This document shows, in pieces, positions 48,329 through 57,484 of a stretch of 64,000 bases of DNA (position 1 is the stretch's first letter; each line of letters opens with the position of its first letter). The stretch spans positions 1 to 64,000 of the IMG/VR virus record IMGVR_UViG_3300009499_000008; one strand, given 5' to 3'. Under the pieces are notes generated by a model that saw only the letters and a program-made list of their open reading frames with translations, was not told where the DNA came from and searched no databases. A program made the translations under genes and the position numbers. The DNA comes from a virus.

Positions 48329-49116
48329 GCGACATCCTCCAAATGGTATTTCTCAAAGTTTTGTGGTCCCCCATTTCTCACTATATTCCCCGCAGCTTCC
48401 CCCTGTGAGGACATCTTTCGGTTCCTTCGATGCGTCTCAGATTTGGTCTGCTGATGAGAGTGAAACTGATGTAACAGTTTGAACTGCTTTCCCCAGAACT
48501 TCTGATAACCTAGAAGATTGAGTCGCATCATCATATCGTTATCTTGCCAACCCCACCCGCTCATTCTTTCATCAAATCCACCTATTGCTACTATCGGCTC
48601 CTTCTTTATCATTAGGAAGTCCCCATAGGAAGAAAGGTTATGCCACTGTCCAAAGCCTCGATCAATCAGAAACTTGGAAGGAGCACTCTGGAAAATCGTC
48701 TCCTCGCTAGAAAGCTCAAAACTCGTAAGCCAATCCTGCCCTAACGAAGTAAGATCAAAACGACGCCAATAGATTTGTAGCTTCTGGGGCTGTTTCTTCT
48801 CAACGATAGTATGAATGATACTCAACAAGTCTGGAGCTACGATATTATCGCAGCTCATAAGTATCAGGTTCTTTGCCCTCGCATTGGCAATTCCAGCATT
48901 GAATGATACGCAGTTAATGAAAGCATCACTCTCTGGGTTAAGACGAACAATCCTGATTCGGTAATCATCAGGAACCGCGATTCGAGGCTCGGATCCATAG
49001 TCTACAACGATGATTTCAAAGCTAGGATAGTCCTGCCATAATACGCTTTTCAGACATCTGCCGAAAGCATCCTGTCTGTCCCTGACTGCAATAATAAAGC
49101 TATAGTCAGGTTTCAT
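48325..49116 (-). CDS. Family 2/7-like glycosyltransferase
   Basis: 263 aa. PDYSFIIAVRDRQDAFGRCL is a GT2 nucleotide-binding start, LILMSCDNIVAPD a DxD-like site, and GGFDERMSGWGWQDNDMM is the GT7/galactosyltransferase C-terminal signature. Starts behind a GT2-style Rossmann half. Overlaps the gene at 47306 by 4 bases. Confidence 0.78.
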   Translation of the reverse strand: MKPDYSFIIAVRDRQDAFGRCLKSVLWQDYPSFEIIVVDYGSEPRIAVPDDYRIRIVRLNPESDAFINCVSFNAGIANARAKNLILMSCDNIVAPDLLSIIHTIVEKKQPQKLQIYWRRFDLTSLGQDWLTSFELSSEETIFQSAPSKFLIDRGFGQWHNLSSYGDFLMIKKEPIVAIGGFDERMSGWGWQDNDMMMRLNLLGYQKFWGKQFKLLHQFHSHQQTKSETHRRNRKMSSQGEAAGNIVRNGGPQNFEKYHLEDVA

Positions 49117-49120
49117 TGTG

Positions 49121-49807
49121 TTAAGTCTTCTTAATTAGGTCAACACACCAAACACAGAACTGAGTGCCTTGTAGTTTGACTACCATTTCTTCCGTGCCGA
49201 ACCCTGGGAAGAGGAAGATCTCCTCTACAATAGAGAACTTTGGCAGCTCGGCTAGAATTTGATGCTTAGTAAAAATCCTATGAGCGTTAAAACGAAGCAT
49301 AAATGTATGACTTATGTTTGTGCCCAATAGGAAGTGCCCCCCCGGTCGAAGCACACGAGAGATTTCCTTGAGAGCCTTGACACTGCCAAGTGGGTCTAGT
49401 TTGTCGCCGTACCGTCCCAACCCGATATGTTCTAGCACGCACAGGTTACTTAGGAGATCTACGGAATTGTCGGCAAGCGGAAGATTGATAATTGAAGCCT
49501 TCCTGCAATCCAGATTTGGTAGAGAGACATTAATAGGTCTTACATCAAAACTAGTAGTCGGACACAGCATAGAGAAGATTCCCACAAGGAGTGCCGCCGA
49601 ACCTATATCAACCATGCTTTTTGGTCGGATCTCAAGAACCCTCTTGAAGGCCCATGTATCTTGGCGGAAATAGTATCCATCCACACGAGTCGTAGAAGTT
49701 TTTTCACCAAGACGTGGATATGGAATTCCCCCCTTTTCCGCTCCTGGAAGTTTCATATAGGCTACATAATCTCTATGGTACTCTTCCATCATTTCTTTCT
49801 TATTCAC
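49121..49807 (-). CDS. SAM-dependent methyltransferase (DUF268-like)
   Basis: 228 aa from a GTG at 49807, preferred because AGGAG lies 9 bases upstream and it overlaps the aminotransferase stop (GTGA). SMVDIGSAALLVGIFSMLCP, then VDLLSNLCVLEHIGLGRYGD and ISRVLRPGGHFLLGT, match class I methyltransferases of the DUF268 family in polysaccharide clusters. Confidence 0.7.
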   Translation of the reverse strand: MNKKEMMEEYHRDYVAYMKLPGAEKGGIPYPRLGEKTSTTRVDGYYFRQDTWAFKRVLEIRPKSMVDIGSAALLVGIFSMLCPTTSFDVRPINVSLPNLDCRKASIINLPLADNSVDLLSNLCVLEHIGLGRYGDKLDPLGSVKALKEISRVLRPGGHFLLGTNISHTFMLRFNAHRIFTKHQILAELPKFSIVEEIFLFPGFGTEEMVVKLQGTQFCVWCVDLIKKT

Positions 49808-50925
49808 AATTGTAATCTCCTGATGATCTGACAAACTCTGTTGATTTCATCTGTGTCTATGGAAGTACCAGTAGGCAGACAGAGTGTTCGCTGAACTAAG
49901 CGTTCAGTCTTGGGCAGTGATAAGCCATCATAGAAAGAGCGATATGGTTCCATACGATGACAGCCCGGATAAAAATAACGTCGAGCAAGCACACTCTTGG
50001 CATGCAATGCTTCAAGTAAACGGTCACGATTATCTACTTCTAAGACGATATATTGATAGTTGCATCTTTCAGTTTCGTCATAGGTGATGAGATGAATCCC
50101 AGACACATCACCTAGTTCTTGTTGGTATCTCTTATAGTTACGATAGTTGACGGCAACGAATTCATCAAAGCTTTCCAATCCTGTTAGTCCCATCGCTGCC
50201 GATACCTCACTCATTTTACCATTGATGCCAAGACTGATAACATCATCATAGCCTGCAAAACCAAAGTTTTTCATCAGACGAGCTTTGGCGGCTAGTTCAT
50301 CATCGTTAGTAACTATTGCCCCCCCTTCGAAAGTATTGAGAATCTTTGTAGCATGAAAACTAAATACTTCAGCATCGCCAAAGCCGCCGATCATTCGCCC
50401 CTTGTGTGAACATCCAAAGGCATGAGCGGCATCAAACAAAAGTTTCAAATCCTGCTGCTGTGCGATCTTAGTTAGTGCCTCTGTGTCACAGGGTCGTCCC
50501 CATATATGGACGCCGATAACGCCTGTAGTGCGTAGTGTAATCAGTTGCCTCATATGATTTGGATCGATGTTATGTGTATGTGGATCAATGTCACAGAAGA
50601 CTGGCGTTATTCCCAGCCACTGCAAGGCGTGAGCTGTGGCGATAAAGGTAAATGATGATATGATGACTTCGCCAGTTAGTCCTAACGCTCGAATGGCGAT
50701 TTCCAGTGCAGTAGTACCATTACAAGTGGCAATACAATGCTTAACTCCCACAAAGTCAGCAATCCGTTTTTCGAATTCTTGTATATAGCGACCATTATTT
50801 GTAAGCCAGCGCCTATCTAGAAGATCGTTGATACGCGCCAGTAGGCGTTCCCGATTGCCAATGTTCGGGCGACCAACATGGAGCCTCTCTTGAAACGCAG
50901 GGAGATCCCGTATGTGTGCCTTCAT
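49804..50925 (-). CDS. DegT/DnrJ/EryC1/StrS sugar aminotransferase
   Basis: 373 aa. A PLP-dependent enzyme transferring an amino group onto nucleotide-linked keto-sugars. CIATCNGTTALEIAI, LKLLFDAAHAFGCSH and VFSFHATKILNTFEGGAIVT, with the PLP Lys at 194, are family motifs. The set with the acyltransferase below suggests synthesis of an N-acylated amino sugar. No NDP-sugar dehydratase is present here, so the keto-sugar would come from the host (inference). Confidence 0.88.
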   Translation of the reverse strand: MKAHIRDLPAFQERLHVGRPNIGNRERLLARINDLLDRRWLTNNGRYIQEFEKRIADFVGVKHCIATCNGTTALEIAIRALGLTGEVIISSFTFIATAHALQWLGITPVFCDIDPHTHNIDPNHMRQLITLRTTGVIGVHIWGRPCDTEALTKIAQQQDLKLLFDAAHAFGCSHKGRMIGGFGDAEVFSFHATKILNTFEGGAIVTNDDELAAKARLMKNFGFAGYDDVISLGINGKMSEVSAAMGLTGLESFDEFVAVNYRNYKRYQQELGDVSGIHLITYDETERCNYQYIVLEVDNRDRLLEALHAKSVLARRYFYPGCHRMEPYRSFYDGLSLPKTERLVQRTLCLPTGTSIDTDEINRVCQIIRRLQL

Positions 50926-51539
50926 CCACGTAGCTCCTGCTGCTCCCTCTTGAATGCAGGGATATAGTTTCCATCCGTGTCATAGAATTCGTTACGCAAT
51001 TGGGTCTCAAGTTCCAGAATATGCTCCTTGGGGCGAGACTTGATCGCTTTTGCGGGCGACCCAACGTAGACCGTCCACGGCGCGCAATCTTTCTTCACGA
51101 GCGAATTTGCTCCGACGACTGCTCCTTCTCCTATTATCACGCCAGGCAGAATAACTGCTTCTGCTCCAACAATCGCGTGCTTCTTGATATAGACGACGGA
51201 GCGAATCGGCACACGATAGGGGAACGGAATTGCTGAACCTGTTAGACACCCGCCAGAATAGTCCTCGTTGCCTGTGAAAATCCTCACACCACTTGACAGA
51301 GTAGTGAAATCGTCCATTACAAATTCGCCACCGCCAGTGATGGATGTAAAAGAGGCGATATGCACAAAGCTACCAATGACAGTCCTTTTGCCACCCATGA
51401 TGAAGACGAAATCATCTATGATGACTGAATCACCGATGGTAATGACTTCTGGCGACACTATTTTTGCCAACGGCCAGATGATTATATCCTGCCCTACGCT
51501 GGCAAACCCTAAAGCATACGCCTGATTCGTCACATTCAT
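50922..51539 (-). CDS. Hexapeptide-repeat acyltransferase
   Basis: 205 aa from ATG 51539. Left-handed beta-helix repeats (ITIGDSVIIDDFVFIMGG, VIGSFVHIASFTSITGGG, IVGAEAVILPGVIIGEGAVV) end in VYVGSPAKAIKSR, the classic end of sugar O- or N-acetyltransferases. Likely acylates the amino sugar made by the adjacent aminotransferase. Overlaps its start by 4 bases. Confidence 0.8.
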   Translation of the reverse strand: MNVTNQAYALGFASVGQDIIIWPLAKIVSPEVITIGDSVIIDDFVFIMGGKRTVIGSFVHIASFTSITGGGEFVMDDFTTLSSGVRIFTGNEDYSGGCLTGSAIPFPYRVPIRSVVYIKKHAIVGAEAVILPGVIIGEGAVVGANSLVKKDCAPWTVYVGSPAKAIKSRPKEHILELETQLRNEFYDTDGNYIPAFKREQQELRG

Positions 51540-51603
51540 CAACCTCTTTAGGCGACCATATGCCTATCCTGGATAACCATGTACTCCATAGAAGAAGCTC
51601 AAA

Positions 51604-52176
51604 TCAGCCTTCATATTCATGGATTCCTATAAAGAAATCCATAGTGGATGTGTCTTGGCCAACCACCCAAATGCGAACCCAAGCCTTGGTTCCAATAACG
51701 ACATTTCTAGTCTGTATCATAAGTATTGTTTCTTGTCCCTGAACACTCAATGGCTTGAAGACAAATTCGCTGTATGTTCCAGCCGTCAACGCATCAGCAC
51801 CGCTAGCTCCTAGAGCGAACTGGACGAGGTGAGTTGCGTTTGCACTCTCTAGAGCAACGACCATAATCCGGTGAGGATCGTAAGTTGCCTTTCCTACATC
51901 TGCCGGAGTATCATCAGATCCGAGAACTTGAAGCCAGCTACCCCAGGCAAGGTTTCCGGCATCGGCCTGAAAAGCGCTGACTGTGGTTCCGATCCTGTCT
52001 GCTACGTGTGTCTCGCCAACCGGAACTCCGGCAGCCCCGAACCAACGCTCATATGAATGCAAGTGGCGCTCGGCCTCTTCCGCTAAATAACCTATGCTCC
52101 CTGGCGTCCCAAGCAATCCATCAGCAGCCTCAGAGTCTATTTTAGGAATATCTTCAGTACCTCTCCAAAAAACCAT
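51604..52176 (-). CDS. Hypothetical virion-associated protein
   Basis: 190 aa, unrecognised. Rich in small residues and beta propensity (VVALESANATHLVQFALGAS and TYSEFVFKPLSVQGQ), as in tail-fibre or decoration proteins. N-terminal MVFWRGTEDIPKIDSEAADG. Lies between glycan and tail genes. Ribosome site AGGAGG. Confidence 0.5.
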   Translation of the reverse strand: MVFWRGTEDIPKIDSEAADGLLGTPGSIGYLAEEAERHLHSYERWFGAAGVPVGETHVADRIGTTVSAFQADAGNLAWGSWLQVLGSDDTPADVGKATYDPHRIMVVALESANATHLVQFALGASGADALTAGTYSEFVFKPLSVQGQETILMIQTRNVVIGTKAWVRIWVVGQDTSTMDFFIGIHEYEG

Positions 52177-52185
52177 GATATCCTC

Positions 52186-52716
52186 CTAAACTAGCAGTGT
52201 CGCTGATACGCTGTATTCGATAGCATCAGCGTCAGCGTGTTGCATGATTAATCGCCAAACAAGCCCCAACCTGAGATTCACTGCCTCAGTGTAGTTGCCT
52301 CCAAAGCCGATTCCTCCAATATCGAAGAGATAAGTATACGAACCAGCCGCTGTGATAGCCGCTGCTGCCGACCAAACGGAGAAATATACTCCACTGATAC
52401 TATCTCTTATTTGTAACACTGGAGTAATCGACGGTGTATCTGTTACGGCATATACTCGCACGAATAGAATCAAGCCTCTTCCATAGGAATTGAGTTGATC
52501 TCCACTATTAGCCTCAGTAATGCGAATCTCTCGCGGTAGTAACGTTAGATCGGCATTACCTCCACCAGGCAAGATACTTCCTGGGTTGGCTGGAGTGAAT
52601 AATTCCTGCTCATTAGAATCCACAGGGATTGAAGCACGCAGTTTCGCACCCTTTCCCTCAGCGAAATCAACGATCCATTCAACTATCCCATCAGGCCCAA
52701 AGATTTTTCTAGCCAT
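52186..52716 (-). CDS. Hypothetical virion protein
   Basis: 176 aa, unrecognised. A beta-rich, low-charge protein (FTPANPGSILPGGGNADLTL and YLFDIGGIGFGGNYTEAVNL) typical of tail accessory or fibre proteins. Overlaps the holin-like gene by 8 bases. Confidence 0.5.
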   Translation of the reverse strand: MARKIFGPDGIVEWIVDFAEGKGAKLRASIPVDSNEQELFTPANPGSILPGGGNADLTLLPREIRITEANSGDQLNSYGRGLILFVRVYAVTDTPSITPVLQIRDSISGVYFSVWSAAAAITAAGSYTYLFDIGGIGFGGNYTEAVNLRLGLVWRLIMQHADADAIEYSVSATLLV

Positions 52717-52936
52717 TATTCAATCTCTGAGTGCGGTTTTGATCTATCGTATGCTGTGTTTTGCTACCCATCCAGAAACTTAAGACTATGAAGACGAGTT
52801 TTTCGAGATCAGATGGCATTTCTCGTCCAGTTACCCAGATATAGGCCGCAACTCCTAACACTCCTATAGTAATAAAAGCCTGTAATACTATCGAACGTTC
52901 TAGTAAATCCAATAATTTCAATCCAAATTCTTTCAT
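52709..52936 (-). CDS. Holin-like membrane protein
   Basis: 75 aa. Two hydrophobic helices (VLQAFITIGVLGVAAYIW and LEKLVFIVLSFWMG) with a short connecting charged loop and a polar C-terminus (QTQHTIDQNRTQRLNNG-like) fit a class II holin. Position close to a wall-lysis enzyme gene supports this. Holins make pores that release the lysin. Confidence 0.65.
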   Translation of the reverse strand: MKEFGLKLLDLLERSIVLQAFITIGVLGVAAYIWVTGREMPSDLEKLVFIVLSFWMGSKTQHTIDQNRTQRLNNG

Positions 52937-52937
52937 G

Positions 52938-53213
52938 TTATTCTTCCTCTAGTGTAGTTTTCAATATATTATTCGCCGCTTGGCGAAGTATCGCTGCTAT
53001 CTTTGCCTTTCCGATTAAATTGTTTGGCACAGGGTATACCATGAGTCTACCTTGGAGGCTTTCATAGATGACTGTAACTACAGAAAATGAAACCCTCGTG
53101 AAAGGATCGACATTCTTAGACAGCGCACCGCGTAATTCTATATTCTCATCATTAGCCTCTCGGAGGGCTTCTTCTAGCTCTTTGATTTGTTGTTGAAGCG
53201 ACTCATTATCCAT
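52938..53213 (-). CDS. Hypothetical coiled-coil protein
   Basis: 91 aa from ATG 53213 (or 53219). SLQQQIKELEEALREANDEN is a coiled coil, followed by a beta/helix domain (RVSFSVVTVIYESLQGRLMV). Could be a holin partner or a small tail protein. Overlaps the next gene's stop by 8 bases. Confidence 0.5.
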   Translation of the reverse strand: MDNESLQQQIKELEEALREANDENIELRGALSKNVDPFTRVSFSVVTVIYESLQGRLMVYPVPNNLIGKAKIAAILRQAANNILKTTLEEE

Positions 53214-53628
53214 CGACATCAGCTCCAGAGATTGCTTCGTTGACGGCCTTGTATAAAGCCCCTATGCAGACTTGGAGTTCCAGTGCTATACCAATGGTGA
53301 TAGATGTAACAGTACCAGTCATTGGATTAGTAGTATTTACTTTACTCCAATCGTGCCCTTTGAGACGGTCGCGGAGCCATGTCAGATAAATTTCGTCGAT
53401 CCTAACAGTTACTGGCTTCTCATCCGCTTCGAGGACTTTGGAATACTGAAGAATACCTTTCTCAGAGTTATCTTGCACCCACTTTTGGACGAAGGCAAGA
53501 CTCAACTTCTCATAGAACTCCAACCCTTTCGCAACCATCTCTACATCTGTCCCACTATGAGGACGTTTAAGGAACAATTGTAGCGCATACCTCGCAGGAA
53601 ATGATACCGTGATTTTCTTCAGTGCCAT
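53206..53628 (-). CDS. Hypothetical protein
   Basis: 140 aa, unrecognised. N-terminal beta (ALKKITVSFPARYALQLFLK), Trp-rich middle, and helical C-terminus (ITIGIALELQVCIGALYKAV). GGGAGG upstream. Precedes a 73-base gap. Confidence 0.5.
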   Translation of the reverse strand: MALKKITVSFPARYALQLFLKRPHSGTDVEMVAKGLEFYEKLSLAFVQKWVQDNSEKGILQYSKVLEADEKPVTVRIDEIYLTWLRDRLKGHDWSKVNTTNPMTGTVTSITIGIALELQVCIGALYKAVNEAISGADVDG

Positions 53629-53701
53629 TATATCCTCCCTATACTGTCTCTTTCGGCCCTACAAGGCCCCAATCAGGCGTTCCGTGGGGCATGAAGCCTC
53701 T
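53629..53701. other. Intergenic gap in tail/lysis operon
   Basis: 73 bases without a gene. A short hairpin GGCC/GGCC and AGGGAGG before the gene at 53628 are visible; no clear promoter or T-run terminator. Confidence 0.35.
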
Positions 53702-54508
53702 TTAGGTCTCCAGGGTCATCTTGAAGCCGCCGACTGAAACATAGATGTCGTCACCTGCCACGCATCCGATAAAGGTCGCGTACACGTCCCAACCCTCCTC
53801 CAGCGGCTTCCAGCCTTGCCAGTCAACAGTCTCGAAGATTGGAGGGCTGTTCCTGACTCTCAGGTTCTCATAGGTAGGAGCCAGCCTGCAAGTGAGTATA
53901 ATCCGAGTGCAAACTGAGACGTCGTTCGCGGCTGCAACGTGGGTCAAGACCCAGACCTCGCCTGCGGGCACGGCGGCAGCAACAAGCGTGTTGTCTCCTA
54001 GTGCTGCGTTCAGGTCTCTTACTCGCTCGCTCCACATTCCGCTGTAGCTGAATAGCTGATCCTCGCCCCGCACCTGGAGCCGGTCGGTGGCCACAGATTC
54101 TAGCGCGGCCACCAGGTTGTCAATCAACTGAAGCGCGGTAGTCTGTATCTGCTGTTCGGCTAGGGTTGCAGCGCCACTCGGAAAGTTGTGTATAGACTTG
54201 CCATCAGTGATTAACACATATCCAGCGGCCAAAGAATAATCTTCTGGAGTCAATCTCCGCGCAACTCCTGCATTTGGAGTGAGATAGAGATTCACTGCTC
54301 TAGCAACTGCACCAGTATTGACTAAAACAATTGAACTGACTCCTATACCGTCAGCAGGAGCTGTATACAGATCACCAATGGCGGCTGGAAGTTGTCCATC
54401 GGCGAGTTGCGTTGCAACTGTGCCTACAAAGCCAAAGATTAGATAATCGACCTCATTAATAACAGGTGCGTCACCTCTTATCTTGTCTCCATTGTCCAGT
54501 GCGATCAT
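53702..54508 (-). CDS. Putative tail/virion structural protein
   Basis: 268 aa, unrecognised. Beta-rich, with LYTAPADGIGVSSIVLVNTG, LTPEDYSLAAGYVLI and PAGEVWVLTHVAAANDVSVC, common in phage adhesins and baseplate proteins. AGGAGG upstream. Sits between the fibre-like gene and the holin-like block. Confidence 0.52.
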   Translation of the reverse strand: MIALDNGDKIRGDAPVINEVDYLIFGFVGTVATQLADGQLPAAIGDLYTAPADGIGVSSIVLVNTGAVARAVNLYLTPNAGVARRLTPEDYSLAAGYVLITDGKSIHNFPSGAATLAEQQIQTTALQLIDNLVAALESVATDRLQVRGEDQLFSYSGMWSERVRDLNAALGDNTLVAAAVPAGEVWVLTHVAAANDVSVCTRIILTCRLAPTYENLRVRNSPPIFETVDWQGWKPLEEGWDVYATFIGCVAGDDIYVSVGGFKMTLET

Positions 54509-54520
54509 GTTGCATTCCTC

Positions 54521-55063
54521 CTATGAAAGTAAAATCGCCCATTTTATAGAATCCCTCATCCCCACCCCCAGCGCGTGTACATGGTCTCGATGTGAGAAGA
54601 TCAAAGATGTTCCCGGAGCAGCCGCTGCAACGACATCTGCTGGATTAACTACATCAAGTGCAGTTTTCCATGAGGGTCTTAACTCTGCATTGTCTATTCC
54701 TAATACATTCCGCACATTAGCAGCGGGAACGGCGATGGCCAATCGAGACCATCTAGGTGTGACGTTGCCTATAATGACATCACCATCGACGACAGCAGCC
54801 GCCAAGGTATCTGTATGAGATGTGGATAATAATACATGCCTTGCATTAAGTGTATAATCAGCATTAGCGCCACCGTCTACTCCGACTAAGCCATCGCCAG
54901 CGACGAATCGCCTCTCAGCAGTCAACACAGCGTGGAGAGCCAATGTTAAATATTGTGCATTGATTACGCTGCCTGGACCAACTACCTCAGCATACTCTCT
55001 AGTCTCCAAGGCGCGTAATCTTTGGTGTATTTCTCGTATAGTCTTTTGCAATACAGATGGCAT
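54521..55063 (-). CDS. Tail-fibre-like protein
   Basis: 180 aa. An N-terminal helix (LQKTIREIHQRLRALETREY) is followed by fibre-like segments: STSHTDTLAAAVVDGDVIIG and NVTPRWSRLAI match a motif recurrent in receptor-binding tail proteins. Starts 1 base from the next stop (ATG/TGA). Likely part of host recognition. Confidence 0.6.
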   Translation of the reverse strand: MPSVLQKTIREIHQRLRALETREYAEVVGPGSVINAQYLTLALHAVLTAERRFVAGDGLVGVDGGANADYTLNARHVLLSTSHTDTLAAAVVDGDVIIGNVTPRWSRLAIAVPAANVRNVLGIDNAELRPSWKTALDVVNPADVVAAAAPGTSLIFSHRDHVHALGVGMRDSIKWAILLS

Positions 55064-56463
55064 CAGAGTAAATCCTCTGGTATGAATAGGAAGGTCGGTC
55101 TTATTTCCTCGCCAGCACTTCCTAAAAGAATATGTGCTTCTACTACTTTCATATTATAATCAATTTCTCTGTAGCGTCCAGTTACTAAATCGCCTACGTT
55201 CCAGTCTCTTCCATACTGAGTCCCCTCAGTAGGGATTCCTTGGAATTCGAAAGTAAACATCTCCTTGTTTTCCATAAGGAAGGCATCTCCCATAGCATTC
55301 AATGCCGCTGTATTGATATTTTGTGATCCCTCAAGGAAAGCCTCGATTCGATTCCACGGGGAGTCGAACTGAGCATCGTAAAGGCTGAAGCGTTCGACGA
55401 TCTCTCTAGCTGCTCCAATACCGTCACCAGCAACATAAGCCATCGTAGTCTCCGCAATACGATCCGTCACAATTCTGGGGTTGACCATATTCCCTCGTTG
55501 AAGGGAGAATATCGTAGGCACGTTGCCATCGACATTGCCCACTCTACGGTCTAAGCCAATTCTAGGATAGTATACATGAAAAGTCAATGTAGGCCCTATG
55601 CGATCTACATCGAAGTCTGCTCCAAGCTCTGAAAGAATCTCTATTTCATCAGAAACTCCCACGCCTCGTAAATTTCTAGTTACAGCAGCCCCCTGATTAG
55701 TGTCAGCTTCCACAGAAAAGTTAGCAAATTGTCTCAATCCATCCAAAGCTGAAGAACCTAATTGAAATCGTGCTAGTTCACGCATTACATCTGTAAAAGC
55801 GTCAGTCCTGCTAAAAAAGGCGCTTGCTGCATCTGGTCTGATGATTCGGCGTTTTACCATCGATTTAAGATCTGGACCCAAGGAAAGATAGATCTCTTTA
55901 TCTGCGCTATCTACAAGAAATTCATGTCGTCTGTGAAAACCCTCAAAATCGGTATACCACTCTCCGTTAGGATACTTGCGTCTAACTTGAACGAATCTAT
56001 CTAAAGCGAACTCTGAAGATCGTGTTGCAAGAACTCTGAGACGAAAGTTACCATAATTATGGTGTCCTTGGCCATTGACACTTTTTATATATTCTAAATT
56101 TTCAAAGCCTCCAGCATCATCGAATAAAGCAAGCTGCGTACCATCATGATCGTAAAGGATCACTTGATAACGGCCCATCAATTCAGGCGGTACGATACAA
56201 GGCACTACTGGTATTGGTATCGGAGGTGGAGGAGGTGGAGGAGGCGGAGCATCCTCCTCTACATAATCCACCTCAAGTAATATTTGAGTAACACGCCGCT
56301 CTTCGGTTGCATCCTGATCGACTTCGGCAAGTACTTGAGTGATACGACGATCTGTGTCTTGGATCTGATCGATCTCTGCCAAGACTTGAGTGATACGACG
56401 ATTGGAATCCTGTTCCTGATCGATCTCGGCTAAGAGTTGTGTAATGCGTCTTTCGTCGCCCAC
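55063..56463 (-). CDS. Gp37-like tail protein with repeats and polyproline linker
   Basis: 466 aa. Residues 4-67 hold four 17-aa repeats (ERRITQLLAEIDQ, NRRITQVLAEIDQ, DRRITQVLAEVDQ, ERRVTQILLEVDY), then an acidic stretch and a run of nine prolines. The remaining 380 residues begin with GRYQVILYDHDGTQLALFDD and match siphovirus Gp37-like tail proteins. The repeats may form a coiled-coil stalk and the prolines a hinge. Proposed baseplate/tail tip protein. Confidence 0.68.
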   Translation of the reverse strand: MGDERRITQLLAEIDQEQDSNRRITQVLAEIDQIQDTDRRITQVLAEVDQDATEERRVTQILLEVDYVEEDAPPPPPPPPPIPIPVVPCIVPPELMGRYQVILYDHDGTQLALFDDAGGFENLEYIKSVNGQGHHNYGNFRLRVLATRSSEFALDRFVQVRRKYPNGEWYTDFEGFHRRHEFLVDSADKEIYLSLGPDLKSMVKRRIIRPDAASAFFSRTDAFTDVMRELARFQLGSSALDGLRQFANFSVEADTNQGAAVTRNLRGVGVSDEIEILSELGADFDVDRIGPTLTFHVYYPRIGLDRRVGNVDGNVPTIFSLQRGNMVNPRIVTDRIAETTMAYVAGDGIGAAREIVERFSLYDAQFDSPWNRIEAFLEGSQNINTAALNAMGDAFLMENKEMFTFEFQGIPTEGTQYGRDWNVGDLVTGRYREIDYNMKVVEAHILLGSAGEEIRPTFLFIPEDLL

Positions 56464-56464
56464 A

Positions 56465-57484
56465 CTACCTCACCACCACGCCAGCTTCTATGGCGTTAAC
56501 TTCGTCTTCCGTCCAATCCTGTCCAGTATCGGGGCTAGTGCCCAAAACTTCTGGGTGATAATCATACGATCTATCGTATGGAACGTCGTCACCTTGATGA
56601 TCGACTCCATAAAGTCGCAGCAAACGAGCAAAATCTCCCCCCTGTGATACAGTATTATAAGCTCTACATAACCACTGTACCGCTGCAATATTAGCAACTT
56701 GTCCAGGTGTAATAACTAAATCTTGCATTGTATAGGTATCTTTTAAATCTGTCGTAGCTTGCTCGACGTAAGCAGCGTCGTCATCTGGAGGGACTTCATT
56801 TACTGCAGCCCAGTTAGCTCCAGCACTTGGTATCAGTTGTGTATAGTTGCCTGCACCAGTTGGCACAAGTCCTACAATGCCTCCAAGTCCAGGCCAAGAA
56901 TTATTCCTGATTCCATGAATACTATTAATCACCAAATCATCATAATATCCATAGCAAACATATCCACCATCGGAATAAGATGCTCCCCATACTATCACCA
57001 AGACCTCATCATCTGCGTCAACTTGAGTATCTCCTGAGAAGTCGATGACCTGCACACCATCGATCCTAACCTGAATCACACCAACAGCATTGTCTATGAG
57101 CACGCGGATTTCAATGCAGCACCAAGCATTAGTAGGCACGACACCACCAGAGACTATCAATGCGTCATTATGATCGCCTAGTCTAACTAAGAAGACGCTA
57201 TCAGCCTGCCGTACTTGAAAGGTAAGTAATTTAGCTCCCAGATTATCAAGTAAAGTACAAAATGTACGATCATTGCTTCCGCCTGTCATATAAAGACCGA
57301 TTCTAAAGAATAATTCTGTGTATCCAGTTCTGAGAGTTAACCATGCACGATCATCCGCACTCGGTATATGCAAGGAATAAGCACCTGTACGTGCCTGCGC
57401 AGCAGATATAACCGCTGCACTATCGACGCGAGGAAAGACATCTAGTGAACCAGCTTCTAGACCACTCATCCACAGTCTGGTCAT
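56465..57484 (-). CDS. LamG-like tail protein, paralogue A
   Basis: 339 aa from ATG 57484 (ATGA overlap with the upstream stop). MTRLWMSGLEAGSLDVF then a concanavalin/LamG-like jelly roll (LTFQVRQADSVFLVRLGDHN, TNAWCCIEIRVLIDNAVGV, GYYDDLVIN). The C-terminal part (EVPPDDDAAYVEQ, YDYHPEVLG) is shared with the next gene. Probably binds carbohydrate or forms part of the tail tip. Confidence 0.65.
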   Translation of the reverse strand: MTRLWMSGLEAGSLDVFPRVDSAAVISAAQARTGAYSLHIPSADDRAWLTLRTGYTELFFRIGLYMTGGSNDRTFCTLLDNLGAKLLTFQVRQADSVFLVRLGDHNDALIVSGGVVPTNAWCCIEIRVLIDNAVGVIQVRIDGVQVIDFSGDTQVDADDEVLVIVWGASYSDGGYVCYGYYDDLVINSIHGIRNNSWPGLGGIVGLVPTGAGNYTQLIPSAGANWAAVNEVPPDDDAAYVEQATTDLKDTYTMQDLVITPGQVANIAAVQWLCRAYNTVSQGGDFARLLRLYGVDHQGDDVPYDRSYDYHPEVLGTSPDTGQDWTEDEVNAIEAGVVVR

